Below, in pieces: positions 1 through 5,537 of a stretch of 6,030 nt of DNA. Below the pieces are notes generated by a model. The model was not told the origin of the DNA. It saw only the letters and a list, made by a program, of their open reading frames with translations, and did no database searches. The first letter of the stretch is position 1. The number at the start of each line of letters is the position of its first letter. This DNA is from an uncultured Lachnospiraceae bacterium (lineage in GTDB: Bacteria > Bacillota > Clostridia > Lachnospirales > Lachnospiraceae), in the NCBI GenBank assembly GCA_947175845.1, contig CAMWOK010000195.1, positions 1 through 6,030 on the forward strand, in the 5' to 3' direction. The position numbers and the translations under genes were made by a program.

Positions 1-152
1 AAATGATGATAGATGGCCCCCTTGCTGAGCCCGCCCAGCTGGTCGATAATATCCTGAATCGACGTGTGCTCGTACCCCTTTTCCACAAAGAGACGGTACG
101 CCACATCCAATATTAAGCTGACCGTCTCTTCCGGGTGTTTGTTCCTCGCCAT
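1..152 (-). CDS. TetR/AcrR-family transcriptional regulator, N-terminal part (runs off the window)
   Basis: This ORF was read directly from the reverse strand. The ATG is at 152-150 and the frame is open to the window edge, giving 50 complete codons, so only the DNA-binding N-terminus is visible. The protein begins MARNKHPEETVSLILDVAYR and continues through LFVEKGYEHTSIQDIIDQLG to GLSKGAIYHHF. This is the standard TetR helix-turn-helix: helix 1 with LFxEKGY, the T-S-I-x-D-I-I turn, and the recognition helix ending in G-x-I-Y-H-H-F. TetR proteins bind palindromic operators as dimers and are released by a small ligand bound in the C-terminal domain, which is outside the window, so the inducer cannot be guessed. 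The start is fixed by an AAGGAGG ribosome site. The upstream region carries a promoter and two palindromes (227-241, 194-208), which suggests autorepression. Genes further downstream may be co-regulated. Family assignment is secure; specificity is unknown. Confidence 0.93.
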   Translation of the reverse strand, partial: MARNKHPEETVSLILDVAYRLFVEKGYEHTSIQDIIDQLGGLSKGAIYHH

Positions 153-158
153 AGTTTG

Positions 159-165
159 CCTCCTT
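159..165 (-). promoter_or_regulatory. Ribosome binding site of the TetR-family gene
   Basis: AAGGAGG on the minus strand, six bases before the ATG at 152-150. It is a near-perfect Shine-Dalgarno sequence and fixes the start codon of the partial regulator. Confidence 0.9.
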
Positions 166-193
166 GGGAATCTCAGTCGTTATCCTCAGTAAA

Positions 194-208
194 CATACCA
201 ACAGTATG
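194..208. promoter_or_regulatory. Probable TetR operator O2 (near-copy of O1)
   Basis: CATACCAACAGTATG has arms CATAC/GTATG, with the sixth arm position mismatched. It matches the reverse complement of O1 at 14 of 15 positions. The centres of O1 and O2 are 33 bp apart, close to three helical turns, so two dimers would sit on the same DNA face. O2 lies just downstream of the predicted transcription start, where a bound protein would act as a roadblock. Confidence 0.7.
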
Positions 209-221
209 ATAGTATATACAC

Positions 222-249
222 TTTATCATACCGTTGGTATGTTTGTCAA
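222..249 (-). promoter_or_regulatory. Sigma-A-type promoter of the TetR-family gene
   Basis: The minus strand shows a perfect -35 hexamer TTGACA (249-244), a 16-bp spacer, and GATAAA as -10 (227-222, four of six consensus bases). Predicted transcription start is near 215, giving a leader of about 60 nt before the ATG at 152. A second AT-rich candidate -10, TATACT (216-211), has no good -35 partner. The spacer between the hexamers is almost filled by the palindrome at 227-241, so a bound repressor would block RNA polymerase. The -35 is convincing; the choice of -10 is less so. Confidence 0.7.
227..241. promoter_or_regulatory. Probable TetR operator O1 (perfect palindrome in the promoter spacer)
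   Basis: CATACCGTTGGTATG has perfect 6-bp arms around a 3-bp centre, a size and symmetry typical of TetR-family dimer operators. It lies between the -35 (244-249) and -10 (222-227) of the only promoter seen here. Its near copy is at 194-208. Binding by the adjacent regulator is inferred from position, symmetry and duplication. Confidence 0.75.
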
Positions 250-272
250 CTACAATTTTTGCGAAACTGCTC

Positions 273-1562
273 TCAGCTTGAAACCATTTCCTCCCCCTGC
301 AGCTGTGTCATTCCTCCCACCAGAATCAGCCTGTTGTCATTGTAGATCTCCGAAAACTGGCTCATGTTTAGCGGATTGATGCCGCGCCCTGCCTCAATCG
401 TGTAGCCGGGCCGGTTGTACGCCTCGATAAACCAGTCCTTGTACCCCGCATAGCCCGAAGCGTAGGGCGTCTCCTCCACCCGATACCCGCTGACCATTCC
501 AAAGTACTCTGCGATGCGCCTTGACTGCTCCGGCTCGTAATTCAGGTATTTCCAGTAAATGACTTCCCCCTGTGTGTGATAGGCAAGCACCAGCTTGAAA
601 TCATGTGCAGTCGTGAAATGGTACATGTTGATGCTCTCGAGTGCGGAGAGCGGCGCCTCCCCGACAAAATCTCTCGGTGCGGGCGACGTGTATCCCTGCT
701 CAAACTTGATTTCCCGCGCATTCTCCCACCCTGCCGGAAACTGCAGATTCAGGTCAATCCCATCAATATTTGCCTTCCAGCCCTCCGGATATGGAATATC
801 CGGATAATCCGATGCGATTGCGATTGTCTGCTCCACATACTCCTCATTTCGAATCATGCCGTTTACCAGATCGGCGCCGTCCGGGTTGACCATCGGAATC
901 AGAAACAGGCTGTACTCCCTGAAAAGAGTCTCTGTATCCTGCCCGTACAGCTCCTCCCCCTCTGCATAGGCCTTAGCATACGCCTCCGCAAACTTTAACA
1001 GTATCGGCGTCGTGATCCACTCGTTTGCGTGAAAGCAGGCGTTGTAGCAGACCTGTGTTGCTCCCTCTCCAAACTGTATATAGCACACCTCCCTGCCCAT
1101 CACGCTCTTTCCGATGCAGCCCGAAATCAGAAATGGATAGCGCACTTTCAACCCTTCCAGTATAAATTCTGTGAGACTTGATGTGTACGGCACCGTCTCA
1201 TCCACAAGGGCAAAAGAAAAAGGAACGTAAATCCGCGTCCCTATCTGTAAATCCATGGCGTCGAGCGATGGGTTGGCCATCAGTATCGCCGAAACCATTG
1301 TATCATATGTGTCAGCGATCCCCCAAAGAGTCTCACCCGCTGTGACCACATGTGTGGTGTAACCCTTGAGGTAGGGCATCAGCCTCGCCCACGCCGCCCT
1401 GTCCGCATAGCAGCCGACGCCCTCCCCCATAAATTGCTTGAGTGCATTGCAGGTATCCCTGCCAAACCGTCCGTCCACATCAATTGCAAAACCTGCTCTT
1501 TTTAATGCCAGCTGCAGATACTGTACTGCAACACCCACATCCCCAACATAAATATTCCGCAT
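273..1562 (-). CDS. Peptidoglycan-binding/LysM/M14 zinc peptidase, gamma-D-glutamyl-diaminopimelate endopeptidase-like
   Basis: 429 residues. Residues about 5-45 form a PG_binding_1 repeat (DGRFGRDTCNALKQF), about 70-114 a LysM domain (VVTAGETLWGIA...IGTRIYVP), and about 125-420 an M14 carboxypeptidase-fold domain. Visible active-site elements are zinc ligands H178 and E181 (HANEW) and H329 (AYHTQGE), substrate arginine R157 (GREV), NPDG 226-229, DLNLQFP 270-276, and catalytic E390 in TIEAG. The layout resembles Bacillus YqgT and sporulation endopeptidase I, which cut the D-Glu/meso-Dap bond of peptidoglycan stem peptides; that specificity is inferred. There is no signal peptide or membrane segment, so the protein may stay in the cytoplasm or mother cell, or be released by lysis. 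An in-frame TAG six bases before the ATG limits the start. The Shine-Dalgarno is weak (GGAAA-like). The gene lies 94 nt after metF, and no terminator was seen after it. Confidence 0.9.
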   Translation of the reverse strand: MRNIYVGDVGVAVQYLQLALKRAGFAIDVDGRFGRDTCNALKQFMGEGVGCYADRAAWARLMPYLKGYTTHVVTAGETLWGIADTYDTMVSAILMANPSLDAMDLQIGTRIYVPFSFALVDETVPYTSSLTEFILEGLKVRYPFLISGCIGKSVMGREVCYIQFGEGATQVCYNACFHANEWITTPILLKFAEAYAKAYAEGEELYGQDTETLFREYSLFLIPMVNPDGADLVNGMIRNEEYVEQTIAIASDYPDIPYPEGWKANIDGIDLNLQFPAGWENAREIKFEQGYTSPAPRDFVGEAPLSALESINMYHFTTAHDFKLVLAYHTQGEVIYWKYLNYEPEQSRRIAEYFGMVSGYRVEETPYASGYAGYKDWFIEAYNRPGYTIEAGRGINPLNMSQFSEIYNDNRLILVGGMTQLQGEEMVSS

Positions 1563-1656
1563 AGACTTCTATTTCCATCAATCTTTCTCTCTACAATCTA
1601 TGCGCAAAATCCGGCATTCATACATCCCAAAAATGCTCGAGAAGCTTTCCTGGCGC
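1563..1656. other. Intergenic gap between metF and the M14 peptidase gene
   Basis: 94 nt without a gene. I see no convincing terminator: a short GCT/AGC stem is followed by only five U, and CTTTCC/GGAAAG pairing with the end of metF lacks a U-tract. No strong promoter is visible either; the best -35-like hexamer, TTGGGA, has no properly spaced -10. Read-through from metF into the peptidase gene is therefore possible, but a weak or alternative-sigma promoter cannot be excluded. Confidence 0.5.
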
Positions 1657-2520
1657 TTAAATAATTCTGGAAAGACTTTCCTGGATCCCCTTTACGACCT
1701 CCGGCTTGTTCATCGAATAGACGTGAATATGCTTTATCCCGTTTGCTATCAGATCGATAATCTGGTCTGTGGCGTAGATGATGCCCGCCTGCTGCATCGC
1801 TTCCGGCTTCGTGCCAAAACAGTCCACGATGCTGCGAAAACGCATCGGCACATTGCAGCCTGAGAGCTTCACCGCATTCTGCAGCTGCACCGGTCTTGTG
1901 ATCGGCATAATGCCCGGAATCACAGGGACGTCAATCCCCGCCTCGCGCACCCTGCAGAGGAAATTATAAAAAATATTATTGTCAAAAAACATCTGTGTCG
2001 TCAGATATTCACAGCCCGCCTCGACTTTCTTTTTCAGATTTCGGATGTCCTCCTGCGTGTTCTCCGACTCGACATGCCCTTCCGGATAACATGCGCCGCC
2101 GATGCACATGCCGCCAAACGCCCTGATATCCTCCACCAGTTCCGACGCATAGCGGTAGTCCGTAAACGGTTCGCCCTCAAAATCTTTCGGCCTGTCGCCG
2201 CGGAGTGCAAGAACATTTTCAATCCCCGCCTCCTTCATGTCCGCAAGCGCCTGCCGGATCCCCTCCTTCGTCGCACCCACACAGGTCAGGTGCGTGATCG
2301 TCGTCACGCCGTGCTCCTGCTGGATTCCCCTTGCAATTTTCAGCGTATTTCCGCGCGTGCTGCCCCCCGCACCGTACGTCACGCTCATATAGCTGGGCTG
2401 CAATTTAGCGACATCGTATGCCGCCCTCTGCACCGCCTCAAAATTGGAGGTAACTTTTGGCGGAAACACCTCAAAAGACAAAGTCACATCATTCCTGCGT
2501 AAAATTTCACTTACCTGCAT
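1657..2520 (-). CDS. metF: Methylenetetrahydrofolate reductase
   Basis: 287 residues, the normal length for bacterial MetF. It reduces 5,10-methylene-THF to 5-methyl-THF using FAD in the cytoplasm, feeding methionine synthase and, in acetogens, the methyl branch of the Wood-Ljungdahl pathway. Family motifs occur in order: SFEVFPPK with E17 as the expected catalytic acid, VTYGAGGSTRGNT 48-59, THLTCV 76-81, LALRGD 104-109 (D109 matches the flavin-contacting Asp), TQMFFDN 175-181 (Q176 is the folate-contacting Gln), PGIMPI 202-207, and GIKHIHVYSMNKP 261-273 near the C-terminus. All key residues are present, so it should be active. The ATG at 2520-2518 has a GGGGAG ribosome site 7 nt upstream. 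It starts 18 nt after the stop of the EAL-domain sensor gene, with no terminator between, so the two are probably one transcript. No SAM, B12 or T-box leader is possible in this gap. Confidence 0.97.
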   Translation of the reverse strand: MQVSEILRRNDVTLSFEVFPPKVTSNFEAVQRAAYDVAKLQPSYMSVTYGAGGSTRGNTLKIARGIQQEHGVTTITHLTCVGATKEGIRQALADMKEAGIENVLALRGDRPKDFEGEPFTDYRYASELVEDIRAFGGMCIGGACYPEGHVESENTQEDIRNLKKKVEAGCEYLTTQMFFDNNIFYNFLCRVREAGIDVPVIPGIMPITRPVQLQNAVKLSGCNVPMRFRSIVDCFGTKPEAMQQAGIIYATDQIIDLIANGIKHIHVYSMNKPEVVKGIQESLSRII

Positions 2521-2527
2521 TGTTTTA

Positions 2528-2533
2528 CTCCCC
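2528..2533 (-). promoter_or_regulatory. Ribosome binding site of metF
   Basis: GGGGAG on the minus strand, 7 nt before the metF ATG. It lies inside the 18-nt spacer after the preceding TAA, so metF can be translated independently within a shared mRNA. Its form and spacing match the GGGGA site proposed for the sensor gene. Confidence 0.85.
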
Positions 2534-2538
2534 TGATT

Positions 2539-5463
2539 TTATCTGTTATTGTCTAATTTTTCTTCAAATACTTCCTCCGGAACAGGCCTGCTGTAACGGT
2601 AGCCCTGTGCGACATAAGCGCCAATCTCCATCATGAGCGCCGTATCATTCTCGTTCTCAACGCCCTCGCACACAACCTGTGCATCCAGATCCTGCGCCAG
2701 ATTGACTATGTTTTTCATAATCTTAACCTGACGCACACGATTTTCATTGTTCAGCAGAAACGATCGGTCAAGCTTGATGACCGACGCAGGTATCTGCTCA
2801 AACACGCCGAGCGAGGAGTACCCCGAACCAAAATCATCTATCGAGAGCCTGACACCCTTTTTCCGCAGACGCTCCACCGTCTCCTTCACCCGGTTCTGCT
2901 GGATCTCCTCCATGACGATCGTCTCTGTTATCTCGACCTCGATGTACTCCTTCGGAATCTCATACTTGTCCATCAACGCCTCAAACCGTTCAGGAAAATT
3001 CTCCCGCACAAAGTGCATTCGCGAAAAGTTGCAGGAGATCGGAACTATGCTCTTGCCGGCATCCATTCGCCGCCGCAGCAGTTTACATGCACACTCCATC
3101 ACAAAGAAATCGATCTCTGTGATTCTTCCGGTCTGTTCATAGTAGGGCACAAAGAACCCCGGCGCCCTGATCGCACCGTCCCCGGTGGGATCCATAAAGC
3201 GCACCAGCGCCTCAGCCCCCACGATCCGCTCACTTCTGATATCGACCTTGGGCTGATAAAACGCCACAAAATCCTTGTCGATATCTACAGATTCCAACAG
3301 CTTCTCCCTGTCGTGATGCTCTTTTAGCTGCAAGCGCAGATTCTCGTCATAGATACGGACCTCGCTGTTGTAGCTGTTTCGCAGCAGGTCAGAAGCCTGC
3401 AGTGCATAGGAGATGGACACCTGAATATCTCCACTCCCCGGCGGGATGCAGCAGACGCCCATCGTGATTGGCATCCGCATGTCTGCCTTCTCATACACGC
3501 GCTGTTCAATCTTGCTTTCCAGGTCGGCAAGCCGCTCCTCGAGCTGATCCAGCGTATCATATCCCACAAAGAGCACGAAGTGGTCTCCGTGGCTTCTGGC
3601 ATAGAGTTCCTTATCCCTGTCTATGTTCTCCGACAGCACATTCACCATCAGCTCAAGAATCTTCTGCCCCGCATTCCACCCATATAAGGTATTGTAGCGC
3701 CGAAACTGGCAGATATCCATATATGCGATGGCATACTTCTGATTCTTGTCGGATTCCAGCCGCAGCTGTGCCCTGTATTTCAGATAATTCAGATTCCAGA
3801 TATCAAACTCCGTGTCCTTATACATCAGCTTCTGTATCCGCCTGCTGTCGCGGAGCATGTGCAGCATCACCAGTACAACTGCCACCGCAATCAGTATGAT
3901 GACAACGATAATCAACATGCTGTGTGCCCTGATAAAATTCTCGACACTGTTCTGTGCAAAGAAATTATCTTTCAGCATATAGTCGCTCACCATCTTGTCG
4001 CTCACTTCCGGAAGCTCCTTGTTCAGAATCCCGATCAGCGGTGAGTTTGCGCCCTCTTTCAGCGCCATATAAATTATATGGGTGTCATTGAGCACATTTT
4101 GTATCTCTAACTTATTGAGACGGAAATTGGACCCGAGAAGATATTCTGACAGATAGCCGTCACAGATCGCGGCATCTGCCTTTCCCTCCTTCACCGCGCG
4201 CAGACATTCCAGCTGAGAGTCAAAAAACAGAATCTGCGCCTCCTCATTCACCAGCGCCGCGATATTTCCCTCCTCATTGCCGTTGCTGACTGCGGACAGT
4301 ACGCGGATCTCATTCACCTTGCTGTCGCGATCCATGATGATAACATGCGGCACCTTCGCATACGCCTTCGTCACCACAAACCCTGAGTTCCGCATACTTT
4401 TCGGCGTCTCCCCACAGTAACTCATCAGCTCGATTCTCCCGTCCGCCAGCGCCTGCTTTGCCTCATTCACACTCTCCATCCTGACATATGTGAACTCAAG
4501 CCCGGTCAGAACAGACACTTCGTCGAGAACCTGCTTTGTCAGTCCGTTGTACTGTCCCTCGTTCTCGTAGGAAAACGGATAGTAGCCGTCAAAATACCCG
4601 ACGATGACAGTTTTCTTCTCCTCGATGTAAGCTTTCTCGTCACTTGTCAGCAAAATCGTCTGATCCAGCCTGCTGTCGTAATATTTTGTGATCAGCTCAC
4701 TCTCCAGGCCGGGACTTTTCATCTTGATATCCGCAATGCCCTGATTCAGTTCCCGCATCACCTCGTCATTGCCCTGATACGTGATATAATAGATCGGCAT
4801 CGGAGCAAAACGTCCGATGATGCGCTGTCCATCCCTGACCTCTGTCAGAGAGTGCACCATCGCATCAATCTCACCGCTATCCAGAGCCGCGTGCAGTTCC
4901 GCCGTTGTGTCGTACTCTCTTATTTTAGGATTTTTCACCTCATGGTCAGAAAGATATTCGTAAAACTCCTCCTTCCTGACATATGTCTTCACGACGCCGA
5001 ACGTAGCCTGCCGCATCGCGCCAAAGTCCTCGTAGGGCAGCGTGCTGTCACCGTTCACAGCAATCGTTCCAAAGGTATATCCGCTCGCGAGATTGGCATA
5101 CTGATAAATTTCCGCTCTCTGGCTGGAATACTGTGCGGACCCCACCAGATCGATCTGCCTGTCCGCGAGCATCTGCAGCGCCTCATCCCAGCTGCCGCAT
5201 TCCACATACTCCACTTCCCAGTCGGTATAGCCGCAGAGTGTCTCGAGGTACTCGACATCCATGCCGCCGTAACTTCCATCCTCCGCCTTCTCGTGATAGC
5301 CTTCCATCGGGAAAAACCCGACCTTGACAATGCGCTTCTGTGCCCCGTATACCTGCCGCATTCCAAATCCGCACGCCATCTCTCCCACGTACAGAAAAAC
5401 CACCAGGAAAAGCGACATCAAACCCGTTTTGACCTTGTTCCTACTCTTTCTCTTATTGTACAT
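2539..5463 (-). CDS. Membrane c-di-GMP signalling protein: two SBP_bac_3 sensor domains, degenerate GGDEF, intact EAL phosphodiesterase
   Basis: Residues are numbered from an upstream ATG at 5499 (986 aa); subtract 12 for the preferred start at 5463 (974 aa), which has a GGGGA ribosome site. A K/R-rich head and hydrophobic segment (about 25-48) form a signal peptide or anchor. Then come SBP domain 1 (about 56-277), SBP domain 2 (about 296-515), a transmembrane helix (about 527-549), GGDEF (about 556-718) and EAL (about 732-982). The GGDEF signature reads HGDHF (637-641), the GHxxGD segment reads GWNAGQ, and there is no RxxD inhibitory site, so cyclase activity is unlikely. The EAL domain keeps E763-A-L, N824, E856, D888-D889, K909, E945 and Q965, consistent with c-di-GMP hydrolysis to pGpG. 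The likely role is sensing an extracytoplasmic amino-acid-like ligand and lowering c-di-GMP. The ligand is unknown. It is followed 18 nt later by metF. Confidence 0.93.
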   Translation of the reverse strand: MYNKRKSRNKVKTGLMSLFLVVFLYVGEMACGFGMRQVYGAQKRIVKVGFFPMEGYHEKAEDGSYGGMDVEYLETLCGYTDWEVEYVECGSWDEALQMLADRQIDLVGSAQYSSQRAEIYQYANLASGYTFGTIAVNGDSTLPYEDFGAMRQATFGVVKTYVRKEEFYEYLSDHEVKNPKIREYDTTAELHAALDSGEIDAMVHSLTEVRDGQRIIGRFAPMPIYYITYQGNDEVMRELNQGIADIKMKSPGLESELITKYYDSRLDQTILLTSDEKAYIEEKKTVIVGYFDGYYPFSYENEGQYNGLTKQVLDEVSVLTGLEFTYVRMESVNEAKQALADGRIELMSYCGETPKSMRNSGFVVTKAYAKVPHVIIMDRDSKVNEIRVLSAVSNGNEEGNIAALVNEEAQILFFDSQLECLRAVKEGKADAAICDGYLSEYLLGSNFRLNKLEIQNVLNDTHIIYMALKEGANSPLIGILNKELPEVSDKMVSDYMLKDNFFAQNSVENFIRAHSMLIIVVIILIAVAVVLVMLHMLRDSRRIQKLMYKDTEFDIWNLNYLKYRAQLRLESDKNQKYAIAYMDICQFRRYNTLYGWNAGQKILELMVNVLSENIDRDKELYARSHGDHFVLFVGYDTLDQLEERLADLESKIEQRVYEKADMRMPITMGVCCIPPGSGDIQVSISYALQASDLLRNSYNSEVRIYDENLRLQLKEHHDREKLLESVDIDKDFVAFYQPKVDIRSERIVGAEALVRFMDPTGDGAIRAPGFFVPYYEQTGRITEIDFFVMECACKLLRRRMDAGKSIVPISCNFSRMHFVRENFPERFEALMDKYEIPKEYIEVEITETIVMEEIQQNRVKETVERLRKKGVRLSIDDFGSGYSSLGVFEQIPASVIKLDRSFLLNNENRVRQVKIMKNIVNLAQDLDAQVVCEGVENENDTALMMEIGAYVAQGYRYSRPVPEEVFEEKLDNNR

Positions 5464-5470
5464 ATTACCA

Positions 5471-5475
5471 TCCCC
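5471..5475 (-). promoter_or_regulatory. Ribosome binding site deciding the start of the EAL-domain sensor
   Basis: GGGGA on the minus strand, 7 nt before the ATG at 5463-5461. The two in-frame ATGs further upstream (5499 and 5490) have no comparable site, and the first would lie only about 3 nt after the predicted transcription start. This favours initiation at 5463. Confidence 0.7.
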
Positions 5476-5508
5476 ATTAACCGCTCTCATTTCCCGCATC
5501 TGACATTC

Positions 5509-5537
5509 ATTATATCACAGGCAGGAGCTATCCACAA
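5509..5537 (-). promoter_or_regulatory. Extended -10 promoter for the EAL-sensor/metF transcript, overlapping the end of cobA
   Basis: The minus strand has a consensus -10 TATAAT (5514-5509) preceded by TGA, giving a full extended -10 TGATATAAT. A 17-bp spacer separates it from TTGTGG (5537-5532), a partial -35 (TTG conserved). The start point is predicted near 5502. The TGA is also the stop codon of cobA (5517-5515). An extended -10 tolerates a weak -35, so the promoter is credible. Confidence 0.72.

Larger units (their letters stand above)
191..244. repeat. 21-bp inverted repeat with 12-bp spacer, containing both operators
   Basis: Arms are 191-211 and 224-244, identical in inverted orientation at 20 of 21 positions, with spacer 212-223. 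The single difference (203 versus 232) is an A/C mismatch on the plus strand but a G-U wobble in a minus-strand transcript. RNA reading through from the upstream peptidase gene could therefore form an uninterrupted 21-bp stem. There is no U-run after the stem, so it does not look like an intrinsic terminator. The primary role is probably as paired operators. Confidence 0.85.

Noticed and set aside
164..379. 71-codon plus-strand open frame across the TetR operator region
   Set aside because: It covers the operator palindromes and then the antisense of the M14 C-terminus, has no ribosome site and shows no family resemblance.
1625..1650. GCTTCTCGAGC followed by ATTTTT on the minus strand, considered as an intrinsic terminator after metF
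   Set aside because: Only a 3-bp stem forms before a five-base U-run, so it would not be stable.
1645..1684. Repeat CTTTCCTGG (1645-1653 and 1676-1684) with GGAAAG pairing at the end of metF, considered as a terminator
   Set aside because: The stems are about 6 bp, the loop is long or the stem lies inside the coding region, and no U-run follows directly. It is too weak to call.
2521..2538. Possible SAM, cobalamin or c-di-GMP riboswitch controlling metF
   Set aside because: The gap is only 18 nt and is mostly ribosome site, so no aptamer can fit.
5497..5499. First in-frame ATG as start of the EAL-domain sensor
   Set aside because: It has no Shine-Dalgarno and lies about 3 nt after the predicted transcription start; the ATG at 5463 is better supported.
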